A DNA stretch of 55,707 nucleotides from Anaerolineae bacterium (GTDB taxonomy: Bacteria > Chloroflexota > Anaerolineae > B4-G1), in contig JADHWW010000105.1 in the NCBI GenBank assembly GCA_016783285.1, positions 1 to 55,707 of the forward strand, given 5' to 3'. Both the position numbers and the translations under genes were made by a program. The notes beneath the pieces are model-generated. The model saw only the letters and a list, made by a program, of their open reading frames with translations. It was not told the DNA's origin and made no database searches. Below, piece after piece: positions 24,786-33,703 of this stretch. Every line of letters begins with the position of its first letter. Position 1 is the first letter of the stretch.

Positions 24786-27700
24786 ATGGAATTGCTCAGT
24801 GTGCGCCAACGATCTGTTGTTGTGCTTTCTCTGCTTATGGTCATAGTTATCGTACTGTTGTCTCCTACAACGGCCCTTTCTTCGCCGCAAGCACGCAGGC
24901 AAGCTGCTACCTTGTATAATGTGACGATTTCACTCCATAGCTCACCTACCTCGGCCGCCGACCGTGCGCCTTACGAGCGCATCATTCGGTACTTCGCTGA
25001 CGGCGTGTATGAGGCCTCCAACGGCGCGCACAAGATCCAAAAGGTGACGATCTACACGGGGGGAAACTTCGCCGACAGGGCGGATGTCATTTGGGTGGCC
25101 AGTTGCCATCCCAACGCAGCCCCCTCCGGGAGATCTGTGCAAGGTGACCACGTCAACTTCTGCGATACGTTTGGCACTACCAAGTTCCTGGATGATGACG
25201 AGGGCGGGCAAGGAGGTGGCTACACGCTTGCCCACGAGTGGGGCCACTATTTCTATGGGCTTTACGACGAATACAGAGGCGATCCGTCCTATGACACCAT
25301 CTTTCACTTCCCCCACTCCACTGATGATCCCGTGCCAAACTCGATCATGAACAGCCAGTGGAATGCGGTCGATGAAGGTAGCGGTCACGATTACAATTGG
25401 CTCAATTTTTCCACAGCCATCAGCGACACCGGAAACACTGCACAACACCGAGTCTATGGTGCCAGTTGCTGGGAGACTTTGGCGCGGCCGGTTGCCGACG
25501 ATCCACGGGACGGCCAGCGCAAGGCTCTGCCACAGCGCATCTACTATGCTGATCTGGCAGCAGTTGCACCCACCACAGGCACACACCCCGCCATCGATCT
25601 GCCCGCAGCGGCTGCCCGTAGTGATCTCGATATCGTATGGGTGAGCGGAGGGGACAGCTCGTATCAAATTGTCGTTGACCACTCGGGAAGCATGTCGGGG
25701 ACTCCCCTGGACAACGCCAAGACGGCAGCAAAACTGTTGGTAGACCTGGCTCAGATCAACCATACGACAATCGGCGTTATCAAGTTCGACGACACAGTCA
25801 CTGTGGTCCAGTCGCTGACCGCTATTGATAGCGAGGCGACAAAGACCGCCATCAAGGCCCAGATCGACACAATCAGCGTTGGTGGGATGACGGCCATTGG
25901 TGATGCAGCACAGAAAGCGTTGGATGATCTACTGGCCTCCTCGGCCATCAGCAACACCAATCGGGTCGTCTATCTTCTGACCGATGGCTATAGCAACACG
26001 GGGGTCGGTCCACTCTTGGTTATTCCTGCCTACCAGTCGGCTCACATTCCTCTGTTCACATTCGCCTACGGGGCTAGCGCCGATACCGCTACGCTCCAGC
26101 AGATGGCAAACGACACCGGCGGCAGGTACTACTCCTCGCCCACGACCCTGGCTGAGTTAACGCAGGTATTCCAAGACGCTCAGCAACTGACCTCGCCCAG
26201 TGTGGGTATCGCGACGGGTAGCACAACGGTGCCAAGCGGATTGCCGTCCTCAATGCCGATCTGCGTTGACTCAACGCTCAGTCGGCTAAATCTGGTGGTG
26301 ACTTACGACGGTTCTCCTGGGGACGTTGACCTCACCTTGCTCGACCCGAGCGACACTCTCGTAGATACGGCGGACTGCAGCGCTTCTGGCACGGAAACAA
26401 TCTGTCTCCTGGATGCAGATTCTCTGACTTCGGGTGATTGGAAGTTAGAAGCAGAAGCGTCCAGTTCAGACGTTGACCTTACCTACAGGGCCAGTGGGTC
26501 TGCGGAAGACCGCTTTACCTATGCGACCTCGCTGACCTCCCTTACTGGAGACGTGGTCCAGTATCCTGAGCCGATCGTGTTACTGGCTATCCCTGGCAAG
26601 GAAGTGCCGATATTGGGTGCGGGAGTAAGTGCAAGCGTCGAAAAGCCTGACGGCACTGTCACGTCATTTGCCTTGTTGGACGATGGTGTGGCCCCGGACG
26701 CCGTGGCTGATGATGGTCTATACTCCGCTATCCTGGACTATGATCAGGACGGCACCTACAACATCACCGCGCAGTTTGACAACAGTGCTGGCACCGCTGA
26801 GCTTACAGAACTCGGCCTCCAACCATCAATCGGCCCTGACGGTGAAGCGCTCCCAATAGCGGATTCAATCCCCATAACAGAGAACTTCGAGCGGTTTGCA
26901 AGAATCCAGATCACTGTTGAGGGTGTACAGAGTGATGATCACGAGGACGATCCTGATTGGAGCGCAACCGACCTGGGGACGGACAACACCGATATCGCCG
27001 GCAAGATCGACAGTCAGGGCGACGTGGACGTGTTTGAGGTGAGCGTCTCCAGCGCAGGCGAGTTGGTTTTGCGTGTCAGCAACCTGGCGCTTGGTATGGA
27101 CCCCCGGCTACGAGTGTTTGCATCAGATGGGACTACGGTGCTCGCCGACGTAGATTTGACCACAAGCGTCAGTGACAACGGTTATCTCTACATTCCCATC
27201 TCCGTGAGCACGGGTGGTACCGTCTACGCTGAAGTTTCGCATCGTAGCGGTACCGGAAGCGGTGGGGTGTATGAGATCAGTGCAGGATCGCGGGTTTCCA
27301 GCGACGCTGGCGGCCTGGAGCGGACGAGCATCTATCTACCGCTGGTGCTCCGCAGCTATGGGGCTGACCGGCTCTACTTCGATGACTTCAGCGATTCCGG
27401 CAGCGGTTGGCCCACCGGTGACTACACCAACCATGCCCTCGATTACTATAATGGCAACTACCGCATGCAACTCAAGCAGGCGAACTGGAGTGTCTGGGCC
27501 TGGCCGGGATTTACCTGCTCTGACTGCACGATTGAACTTGAAGCCTGGCGCGGTACTGGGGCCAATAGTCGTTACGGCATCGTGTTCGGCCTCGATAGCA
27601 GCGAGGGCCAGGGTTACTTCTTCATAGTCCAGCCCGGGCGACAGGAGTACAGCCTGTATCGCTACGACGGTGGCACGTGGACGAATCTCATTCCATACAC

Positions 27701-27983
27701 CGCCTCATCCTACATCAACAGCTACGACAGCCACAATCTGCTCAGGGTGACGCGCGATGGTTCGCAGATCCGGCTCTATGTCAACGATCACTCCCTGAAT
27801 ACTTACTACGACAGTACCTACACCGGCAGCCGCCGCGTGGGGCTCTATGCCGGCAGCGGGTCAACATCACCCGTCTACCTGCGCTATGACGACTTCACTG
27901 TCTGGGGAGCGGGGTATGGGACAACGTCTGCTATCGGGGACGGCAGCGGCGGTATTGGCGCGACGGCCTTCCCGCTCGATTAA
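24786..27983 (+). CDS. Secreted CLCA-like metalloprotease with VWA, PPC-like and lectin-like domains
   Basis: A 1065-residue secreted protein. The signal peptide is residues 1-32. The N-terminal domain contains HEWGHYFYGLYDEY (from residue 150), i.e. HExxHxxxGxxDE. This is the zinc-protease signature of the animal CLCA (calcium-activated chloride channel regulator) family, which reads HEWAH..GVFDEY. A VWA domain (about 290-460) has the MIDAS motif DHSGSMSG, with Thr and Asp positions in later strands (YLLTDGYSNTG). A beta-sandwich region follows, with a segment resembling bacterial pre-peptidase C-terminal (PPC) domains near 740-830 (DTDIAGKIDSQGDVDVFEVSV). A jelly-roll/concanavalin-like domain covers about 865-1050. 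CLCA proteins self-cleave; that may apply here. Ribosome binding site AAGGAGG. Confidence 0.85.
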   Translation: MELLSVRQRSVVVLSLLMVIVIVLLSPTTALSSPQARRQAATLYNVTISLHSSPTSAADRAPYERIIRYFADGVYEASNGAHKIQKVTIYTGGNFADRADVIWVASCHPNAAPSGRSVQGDHVNFCDTFGTTKFLDDDEGGQGGGYTLAHEWGHYFYGLYDEYRGDPSYDTIFHFPHSTDDPVPNSIMNSQWNAVDEGSGHDYNWLNFSTAISDTGNTAQHRVYGASCWETLARPVADDPRDGQRKALPQRIYYADLAAVAPTTGTHPAIDLPAAAARSDLDIVWVSGGDSSYQIVVDHSGSMSGTPLDNAKTAAKLLVDLAQINHTTIGVIKFDDTVTVVQSLTAIDSEATKTAIKAQIDTISVGGMTAIGDAAQKALDDLLASSAISNTNRVVYLLTDGYSNTGVGPLLVIPAYQSAHIPLFTFAYGASADTATLQQMANDTGGRYYSSPTTLAELTQVFQDAQQLTSPSVGIATGSTTVPSGLPSSMPICVDSTLSRLNLVVTYDGSPGDVDLTLLDPSDTLVDTADCSASGTETICLLDADSLTSGDWKLEAEASSSDVDLTYRASGSAEDRFTYATSLTSLTGDVVQYPEPIVLLAIPGKEVPILGAGVSASVEKPDGTVTSFALLDDGVAPDAVADDGLYSAILDYDQDGTYNITAQFDNSAGTAELTELGLQPSIGPDGEALPIADSIPITENFERFARIQITVEGVQSDDHEDDPDWSATDLGTDNTDIAGKIDSQGDVDVFEVSVSSAGELVLRVSNLALGMDPRLRVFASDGTTVLADVDLTTSVSDNGYLYIPISVSTGGTVYAEVSHRSGTGSGGVYEISAGSRVSSDAGGLERTSIYLPLVLRSYGADRLYFDDFSDSGSGWPTGDYTNHALDYYNGNYRMQLKQANWSVWAWPGFTCSDCTIELEAWRGTGANSRYGIVFGLDSSEGQGYFFIVQPGRQEYSLYRYDGGTWTNLIPYTASSYINSYDSHNLLRVTRDGSQIRLYVNDHSLNTYYDSTYTGSRRVGLYAGSGSTSPVYLRYDDFTVWGAGYGTTSAIGDGSGGIGATAFPLD

Positions 27984-28059
27984 TGGCTGAACTGCGGGGT
28001 CTTCGTCGGGCATATACGGATTAGAAGCGGACACAGCCGAGAGTCCCCGAGCCAAACAG

Positions 28060-28211
28060 TACTACAACGTTATTTTGACATAATGGCTTGAAAGAAACCC
28101 GTTTTCTCCTATGCCGGAGCTACTCTGGTTGGCAAATCGGCTCCGTAACACTGGCGGATTGAATTGGAGGCGCCAGAAAACGGGTTTCTAGAGCGAAGTC
28201 ACGTTGTAGTA
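28060..28211. repeat. Nested inverted-repeat element (MITE-like)
   Basis: Outer arms TACTACAACGT (28060-28070) and ACGTTGTAGTA (28201-28211) enclose a perfect 15-base inverted repeat, AGAAACCCGTTTTCT (28093-28107) with its complement (28175-28189). No coding frame lies inside and I see no clear target duplication. It occupies part of the 416-base gap between the CLCA-like gene and the LysM gene. Confidence 0.7.
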
Positions 28212-28254
28212 ATAGTGCGTCGCGTGAGAGCGCGCTTGTGGCGCAAAAAGCTTT

Positions 28255-28300
28255 AGGCCCCATCTCGGGAACAAGGGCAGTCCCGGGACGGGGCCTTTCT
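28255..28300. terminator. Intrinsic terminator between convergent genes
   Basis: AGGCCCC (28255-28261) pairs with GGGGCCT (28290-28296), and an inner TCGGGA/TCCCGG pairing extends the stem. TTTCT follows on the plus strand and an A-rich tract (GCAAAAAGC) precedes it, so it could serve both the CLCA-like gene and the LysM gene. The remainder of the gap (to 28399) shows nothing else except an inverted heptamer-repeat fragment at 28381-28400. Confidence 0.75.
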
Positions 28301-28399
28301 GTTCCTGTACAAGTGCTCTGGTCGGTCTTTACCCGAGCCAGGGGGCGGATCTGAGACTGGCCCCAGGGAGTGAGGCGTTTTCACGTTTCACGCATCACG

Positions 28400-29419
28400 T
28401 CAGTAGTGAATCTTAACCAGCGTGCCCACTGAGGCCCAGTTGAAGAACCACCGTGCTTCCGGCGTGGGCAGGTTGATGCAGCCGTGGCTCATGGGACGGC
28501 CGAAGTTGGAATGCCAGTAGGTGCCGTGAAGGCCGTAGCCCCGGTAGAAGTACATCGTGTAGGGCACGTTGGGCAGGTAGTAGCCGGGACCGGACATAAG
28601 GGTGGAGACGTACTTGACGTAGATGCGGTACTGGCCCGTGGGGGTCGGCGTGCGCGGGAGTCCGGTCGAGGCGAGCGTGCTGTGCACAGGTGTGTTCCCC
28701 TGGTAGGCGGTGACCCGCTGTGCGCTGAGGTTCACGTCGATCCAGCGACCACTGGCCGGGGCCGGGGCTGGGGCTGGAGCAGGTGAGACGGGTGGGGCGG
28801 GGCTCCCACCGCCGGGGATGCGCAGCACCTGCCCGACGTAGATGAACGAAGGGTTGCGGATGCCGTTGACCTGCGCCAGCGTCCACATCGAGACGCCGTA
28901 CCGCCGGGCGATGGCCGAGAGCGTGTCACCGCGCCGCACTGTGTAGGTCTGGCCCGATGGTGCGGGTTGGGCTGGCACCGATGGTGCGGGTTGGGCTGGC
29001 ACCGATGGCGCGGTCCCGTGGCCTGGGATCACCAGCCGCTGTCCCGCGTAGACATGGTTGGGGTTGGCGATGCCGTTGGCGGCTGCCAACGCCTGGTAGG
29101 TAATGCCATAGCGCAGCGCGATGCGAAACAGATTCTCTCCCCGTCGCACGATGTGCACGCCCGACGAGGGGCTGGTCGGGCTGGTCGTGCTGCCGCCGGT
29201 TGGGATGACCAACCGCTGCCCGGCGTAGATGCGGCTGACATTGTTCAGGCCGTTGGTCGCCGCCAGCGTGTTCACCGTCACCCCGTAGCGCAGCGCGATG
29301 CGGAACAGGTTCTCTCCCCGCTGCACGACGTGGATGACAGAACTCTGGGCGAAGGCTGGTGCTGCCAGCACCAGTATCAGCGCGAGCGCCAGGCCGAGTC
29401 TCGTTATCCTCCTGTGCAT
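28400..29419 (-). CDS. Secreted triple-LysM L,D-transpeptidase (YkuD domain)
   Basis: A 339-residue exported cell-wall enzyme. ATG 29419 follows GAGAGGAGGAA; the sixteen in-frame residues before it are rejected. The signal peptide ends after APAFA. Three LysM repeats follow, each with the (R)GE/DTLxxIAxRYGV pattern and a QRLVIP-type end, at roughly residues 28-73, 85-130 and 160-205. Ala/Pro linkers separate them, one containing a tandem APSVPAQP repeat. The YkuD domain (about 220-339) has the catalytic SHGCINL with an upstream His (GLHGTYWH). It would form 3-3 crosslinks or attach proteins to peptidoglycan, implying a meso-DAP-like or comparable wall. Monocistronic. Confidence 0.93.
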   Translation of the reverse strand: MHRRITRLGLALALILVLAAPAFAQSSVIHVVQRGENLFRIALRYGVTVNTLAATNGLNNVSRIYAGQRLVIPTGGSTTSPTSPSSGVHIVRRGENLFRIALRYGITYQALAAANGIANPNHVYAGQRLVIPGHGTAPSVPAQPAPSVPAQPAPSGQTYTVRRGDTLSAIARRYGVSMWTLAQVNGIRNPSFIYVGQVLRIPGGGSPAPPVSPAPAPAPAPASGRWIDVNLSAQRVTAYQGNTPVHSTLASTGLPRTPTPTGQYRIYVKYVSTLMSGPGYYLPNVPYTMYFYRGYGLHGTYWHSNFGRPMSHGCINLPTPEARWFFNWASVGTLVKIHY

Positions 29420-29719
29420 TGTTCCTCCTCTCTGGTCATTTAATTGCCTGCCTGTGCGTTTGCCCACCAGTCCTATTATGCCACAATTATCTCTGCCTGC
29501 CTGTTACAGAAAGGTTACGGTTGGGTAACGGAGCGTTTCACTGCCCTTTGATCCGATCTTGAATGCTTCGCGCACTGATCTGTGCAGATCGTCTGGGCCG
29601 TTCATCTCCTCCTTATCCGAAGGGTACTCTTTTTTCTGATGGTGTCAAGTTTGGTCAGATGCCATCCATGGCCCGGTGCGGGGGGTCGCCAGAGCAGCGA
29701 GCGAGGCGATGTGCCAATC

Positions 29720-29767
29720 TTGACAAGGAGAAGAACTGTGGTAGAATAATACCAACCGGTCGGTATT
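29720..29767 (+). promoter_or_regulatory. Promoter and TetR operator upstream of tetR-SDR
   Basis: TTGACA (29720-29725), 16 bases, TAGAAT (29742-29747), followed immediately by a 20-base near-perfect palindrome, AATACCAACCGGTCGGTATT (29748-29767). The palindrome covers the transcription start and ends 14 bases before the tetR ATG, so the regulator almost certainly represses its own operon. The rest of the 362-base gap between the LysM gene and tetR shows no further gene. Confidence 0.85.
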
Positions 29768-29781
29768 TTATGGAGGTGGAG

Positions 29782-30378
29782 ATGACTTCACAACGGCGGG
29801 GAGAGGAGACCCACTCGCGCATTCTGCGGTCAGCGGAGGAGTGTTTTGGCCGGTACGGCTACGACGGTGCCGGGGTGGCAGAGATCTGCCGCCGCGCTGG
29901 TGTGACCAAGGGATCGTTCTACCACCACTTCCCCAGCAAGCAGGTCCTCTTCCTGGAATTGCTGGATCGCTGGTTGGCGGAGTTGTCCACCCAACTGGCA
30001 GCAGCCCGCACCGAGGCGGACACGGTCCCCGAGGGGCTTCTGCGGATGGCCGAGATGGCCCGGCCGGTCTTCCAGATGGAGGGCGGGCAACTTCCGATCT
30101 CTCTGGAGTTCTGGATCAAGGCCGCGCGCGATCCGGCGGTCTGGCAGGCGACCATCGCCCCGTACCGGCAGTATCGGGCCTTCTTCTCTGGTATGATCGA
30201 GGCTGGCATCGCTGAGGGCACGTTGCGGCCCGTTGATCCCGACATGGCGGCACTGGTTATCGTCTCTATGGCCGCTGGTTTGGTACTGCAGGGATTGCTT
30301 GATCCCGAGGGGGCCGACTGGGGGGAGGTAGCACGGGAGGGCGTGCGGATGCTCCTGGACGGCCTGGAGAAGAAGTAG
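29782..30378 (+). CDS. TetR/AcrR-family transcriptional repressor
   Basis: A 198-residue regulator. The N-terminal HTH is typical: RILRSAEECFGRYGYDGAGVAEICRRAGVTKGSFYHHFPSKQVLF (residues about 13-57). The C-terminal ligand domain ends GLLDPEGADWGEVAREGVRMLLDGL, resembling TetR_C-type hydrolase/oxidoreductase regulators. The start at 29782 is chosen because GGAGG lies seven bases before it; an ATG at 29770 precedes that site. A palindromic operator sits directly upstream. The SDR gene begins 36 bases after its stop, so the ligand may be that enzyme's substrate. Confidence 0.92.
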   Translation: MTSQRRGEETHSRILRSAEECFGRYGYDGAGVAEICRRAGVTKGSFYHHFPSKQVLFLELLDRWLAELSTQLAAARTEADTVPEGLLRMAEMARPVFQMEGGQLPISLEFWIKAARDPAVWQATIAPYRQYRAFFSGMIEAGIAEGTLRPVDPDMAALVIVSMAAGLVLQGLLDPEGADWGEVAREGVRMLLDGLEKK

Positions 30379-30413
30379 TGAGTAGAAAACTCAGAACTAG
30401 AGGAGGTAGTGAG

Positions 30414-31418
30414 GTGAATGTGTTGTTGACAGGCGCTTTCGGCAACGTCGGAACGAGTACGCTGGAAGAGCTGATCAAGCGAGGCCACACTGTGCGCTGT
30501 TTCGACCTTAAGACGAAAGCGAATGAGAAGATCGCCCGCAGGTTCAAGGGCCAGATAGAGGTAGTGTGGGGAGATTTGCGCTGCCCGGAAGAGATCGCCG
30601 TCGCGGTGTGCGACCAGGAGGTCGTGGTTCACCTGGCGTTTATCATCCCCAAAATGTCGGCTACCGGCGTCGAGTCTGAGGCTCGTCCCGACTGGGCCCG
30701 AGAGGTCAACGTGGGGGGCACACGCAATCTGCTCGACGCGATGAAACTCCTTCCCAGGCCACCTAAGATTATCTTCACCTCGACGTACCACGTCTACGGT
30801 AGAACGCAAGATCAACCGCCGCCCAGGACCGTCTCGGATCCGGTTCAACCCATCGAACACTATTCGCGTCACAAGGTGGCGTGCGAACAATTGGTCAAGT
30901 CATCCGGCTTGGAGTGGGCCATCCTCAGGTTGTCTGCTACGCTGCCACTGGCGATACGACTGGATCCAGGGATGTTCGATGTTCCCCTGGACAACCGCAT
31001 GGAATACGTGCACACGCGGGACGTGGGGCTGGCGCTCGCCAACGGTATAAGCAGCGAGGAAGTGTGGGGGAAAACCCTGCTGATCGGGGGAGGGCAGCGT
31101 TGCCAGTATCACTATCGCGAGATTGTAGGGCGGATACTGGACGCGATGGGAGTGGGCAAACTGCCGGAAGAGGCCTTTGGTTCGACGCCTTTTTGCACCG
31201 ACTGGGTGGACACCACCGAAAGCCAAAGGCTTCTCAACTACCAGCGGCGTGATCTGGGGGACTACATCCAGGAGATGCTCGCACTGCTAGGGTATCGGCG
31301 GCATCTGATACGGCTGTTTCGGCCCATCGTCCGCCATTGGCTGCTGAGGAAATCCCCCTATTTCCCTGGTTCAAGGGCCAGGTGGTCGAAGTGCCGCCCG
31401 GTCACGCGCCCGGTTTGA
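30414..31418 (+). CDS. NAD(P)-dependent epimerase/dehydratase (extended SDR)
   Basis: A 334-residue Rossmann-fold protein. GTG 30414 follows AGAGGAGG. The cofactor motif is TGAFGNVGTS (TGxxGxxG), and Asp/Lys follow strand 2 (FDLKTKANEK), fitting NAD or NADP. The catalytic region is STYHVYG with a later HYSRHK, approximating the SxnYxxxK arrangement of extended SDRs. Substrate is unknown. The co-transcribed TetR regulator implies an inducible role, perhaps in sugar, steroid or xenobiotic metabolism. The last ~20 residues are basic and probably disordered. Confidence 0.85.
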   Translation: MNVLLTGAFGNVGTSTLEELIKRGHTVRCFDLKTKANEKIARRFKGQIEVVWGDLRCPEEIAVAVCDQEVVVHLAFIIPKMSATGVESEARPDWAREVNVGGTRNLLDAMKLLPRPPKIIFTSTYHVYGRTQDQPPPRTVSDPVQPIEHYSRHKVACEQLVKSSGLEWAILRLSATLPLAIRLDPGMFDVPLDNRMEYVHTRDVGLALANGISSEEVWGKTLLIGGGQRCQYHYREIVGRILDAMGVGKLPEEAFGSTPFCTDWVDTTESQRLLNYQRRDLGDYIQEMLALLGYRRHLIRLFRPIVRHWLLRKSPYFPGSRARWSKCRPVTRPV

Positions 31419-31501
31419 TGGAAGGGAGATGTCAACGGGGCAGGCCTGTCACCGGACCTGTCCCTTCTTGCCTGTGGCACACGTCCAACGGCGCGGGTTG
31501 G

Positions 31502-31576
31502 CTACCACGTTACCGCCTCATCCTGCCCAAACAGCGCGATGATGATATTGGTGTCGAGCAGGACCTTACCATTCAT
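31502..31576 (-). pseudogene. Truncated VapC-type PIN toxin
   Basis: Overlapping the end of the upstream antitoxin by 11 bases, an ATG at 31576 opens MNGKVLLDTNIIIALFGQDEAV, the unmistakable first strand and helix of a VapC PIN domain. It stops after 24 codons. The remaining ~110 residues are missing, so the toxin is inactive. Confidence 0.75.
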
Positions 31577-31886
31577 CAAGGTCTACCCTCTCACAGCCGC
31601 TTTCGACGGCCTCTCGCATCAAGGCCAGGTCATCCGAGGCAATCCAGCCAGCAAAGCGGGTCAGCGTCTGTCCGGGCTTTCCCTCTCGGATGCCTGCCTC
31701 AGCGGGGAGGGCAGCCAGCCGCTCGTCCGCCCACTGCCGCAACTGGCGCAGTCCATCCTCGCCCAGGCATTCCACCGCCTCGAACAGTGCTGACAGGGAG
31801 ATGCGTACCTCTACCTGTGGTTCAACCGCGTATGGTGTTGCTGACTCTCGCACTGGCTTTCCTTCTGGCTTTCCTTCATTACTCAT
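31566..31886 (-). CDS. Orphan antitoxin-like protein
   Basis: A 106-residue protein preceding a truncated PIN toxin in the usual antitoxin-toxin order. ATG 31886 is preferred; TATAAT (minus strand, 31901-31896) lies only nine bases upstream, so its mRNA may be leaderless. The C-terminal part (FAGWIASDDLALMREAVESGCERVDLDEW) is acidic and helical like toxin-wrapping tails. The central VEVRISLSALFEAVECLGEDGLRQLRQWADERL is a likely helical dimerisation region. With no functional toxin beside it, it may act as an antitoxin for a related toxin elsewhere or be decaying. Confidence 0.6.
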   Translation of the reverse strand: MSNEGKPEGKPVRESATPYAVEPQVEVRISLSALFEAVECLGEDGLRQLRQWADERLAALPAEAGIREGKPGQTLTRFAGWIASDDLALMREAVESGCERVDLDEW

Positions 31887-32000
31887 CGCAGCCCAATTAT
31901 AACACGCGGGATGGGGAACGTCAACGGGGCAGGCCCGCCGCACGCCGTCGAGCCCGCCCCTGTCTCATTCAATCAGATTCCCCTGCGCAAGTACTTTCTC

Positions 32001-33197
32001 CTAAATCACTCCCAATTCCCGCGCCACCTTCTCAAACACTTCCAGCCCTTGGTCCAGGTCATCGCGTGTGTGCGCGGCGGTGTTCATCACGCGGATGCGC
32101 GCCTGACCCTTCGGAACAGTGGGGAAGCCCAGCGCCATGGCGAACACGCCATACTCGAACAGTTTGGCGCTAAATTCCTTGGCCAGTTGCACGTCGCCCA
32201 GCATCACCGGCACGATGGGTGTCTCGGTGCGGCCAGTGTCTATGCCCAGTTGTTTGATGCCGGCCTTGAAGTATTCAGCGTTCTCCCACAGCCTATCCAC
32301 CAGTTCCGGGTGTGCCTCGACGTAATCCACGGCGGCCATGCAGGCGGCGGTGTCGGCCGGGGTGAGTGCGCTGGAGAAGAGATTGGGACGTGCTTTCTGC
32401 TGGATATAGTCCACCACCACTCTCTTGCCAGCGATGACGCCGCCCATCACGCCAAACGCCTTGGAGAGCGTACCGATCTCGACGTCGAACTTGCCCTCCA
32501 GCCCGAAGTGGGCCACGATGCCACGCCCCTGGCCCAGCACGCCCTCGCCGTGGGCGTCGTCCACCATCGTCAGCACGTCGTACTTGGCCGCCACCTCGTA
32601 CAGTTTGTCCAGTGGCGCGACGTCGCCGTCCATTGAGAAGACACCGTCGGTGACCATCAGCCCGCGCCGGAAGTTGGGCAGGTGCTCCTTGATCTTGGCC
32701 TCCAGGTCGGCCGGGTCGCGGTGCTCGAAGACGATGGTCTTGGCTCCGCTCAGCCGCGCGCCGTCAATGATGGAGGCGTGGTTGAGCCGGTCAGAAAAGA
32801 TGCAGTCCTGGACGCCAGCCTTCTTGTCCCGGCCCACCAGCGGGGGGATGGCGGCCTGATTGGCGCAAAAGCCGCTCTGCACCAGCAGGGCCGCCTCGAC
32901 ACGCTTAAACTCGGCCAGGCGTCTCTCGCACTCGACGTGCAGGCGCTGGGTGCCGGCGATGGTGCGGACTGCGCCCGGCCCAACCCCCCACTCTTCGACG
33001 GCTTTCGTGGCGGCCTCCTTAATTACCGGGTGGTTGGCCAGCCCCAGGTAGTTATTGGTGCAGAAGTTCAGCACCTTCTTGCCGTCCACCACCATCCAAC
33101 CGTCGGCGGGGGAGTCCATCGTGCGGATGTTGATGTACCGCTTTTCGGCCTTGGCGGCCTCAAGTTCCTGTCGCATGAAATCTAGTTTGTCTGCCAT
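32001..33197 (-). CDS. kbl: Glycine C-acetyltransferase (2-amino-3-ketobutyrate CoA ligase)
   Basis: A 398-residue alpha-oxoamine synthase (PLP fold-type I). It cleaves 2-amino-3-ketobutyrate with CoA to glycine and acetyl-CoA, the second step of threonine catabolism. Landmarks: [39 protein letters not shown] and the PLP lysine in [12 protein letters not shown]. The nearby SDR-type threonine dehydrogenase on the same strand supports Kbl over the closely related BioF or ALA synthase. Ribosome binding site is AAGGAG. Confidence 0.9.
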   Translation of the reverse strand: MADKLDFMRQELEAAKAEKRYINIRTMDSPADGWMVVDGKKVLNFCTNNYLGLANHPVIKEAATKAVEEWGVGPGAVRTIAGTQRLHVECERRLAEFKRVEAALLVQSGFCANQAAIPPLVGRDKKAGVQDCIFSDRLNHASIIDGARLSGAKTIVFEHRDPADLEAKIKEHLPNFRRGLMVTDGVFSMDGDVAPLDKLYEVAAKYDVLTMVDDAHGEGVLGQGRGIVAHFGLEGKFDVEIGTLSKAFGVMGGVIAGKRVVVDYIQQKARPNLFSSALTPADTAACMAAVDYVEAHPELVDRLWENAEYFKAGIKQLGIDTGRTETPIVPVMLGDVQLAKEFSAKLFEYGVFAMALGFPTVPKGQARIRVMNTAAHTRDDLDQGLEVFEKVARELGVI

Positions 33198-33277
33198 TGT
33201 TTTACTCCTTTTGGTTCCGTGGTTCTCTTCCGCTTACAGTTCGTGCTACTTCTCCCGAGCGATGGTATCGCCGGAGC

Positions 33278-33703
33278 CTATACAGCCAAGATATCATGTG
33301 GGTAATAGCCGGCTTTGAAAAGCAACAGACGCGCCGTCAGGCGGTCAGGCCGGTTGAATTTGAGAAGAGTGGTCGTCGCGCGCCCTTCCGGTGTGAGGGG
33401 AACAATCACAGCGTCATCCAGTCGAAAATGATTGGTCCAGGTGTGGAGGCGAGGATTGAACAAAGGTGTTATCTGGTCAGTTTGAGGATCCAGCGCCGCC
33501 AGGTCACTGCCTTTGAGCCGGTTGCACCAGAAACACGACAGGGCTAGATTGTCGGCTGTGGTTGTGCCGCCGTGCTTCACTGGAACAACATGATCGGGCT
33601 CGTGAGGGAAAGAGGAAAACTCTTCCGGCAGGAGACAGTATTCACAGCGATAGCCGGCTCGCTCCGAAACGAGGCGACGCAGCGCGGCGGACACATAGGT
33701 CAT
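33278..33703 (-). CDS. HNH endonuclease
   Basis: A 141-residue HNH/McrA-type nuclease. The zinc ribbon CEYC...CFWC frames the active-site segment HEPDHVVPVKHGGTTTADNLALSC (as His-Asp-His ... Asn). The C-terminal half (HTWTNHFRLDDAVIVPLTPEGRATTTLLKFNR) is the tail shared by many cyanobacterial and Chloroflexi HNH proteins. Its ATG overlaps the stop of the upstream small gene (33700-33703). The pair sits between tdh and kbl and is probably an inserted selfish or defence module. Confidence 0.88.
   Translation of the reverse strand: MTYVSAALRRLVSERAGYRCEYCLLPEEFSSFPHEPDHVVPVKHGGTTTADNLALSCFWCNRLKGSDLAALDPQTDQITPLFNPRLHTWTNHFRLDDAVIVPLTPEGRATTTLLKFNRPDRLTARLLLFKAGYYPHDILAV

Larger units (their letters stand above)
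31431..31935. repeat. 16-bp direct repeats bracketing the broken vapBC module
   Basis: GTCAACGGGGCAGGCC occurs at 31431-31446 and 31920-31935. Each copy can start a small GC-rich hairpin (for example with CCTGTCCC at 31458-31465). Between them lie only the antitoxin and the truncated toxin. Confidence 0.6.

Noticed and set aside
28413..28886. Second frame inside the LysM gene
   Set aside because: Arg/Pro/His-rich shadow of the true gene, with no start signal.
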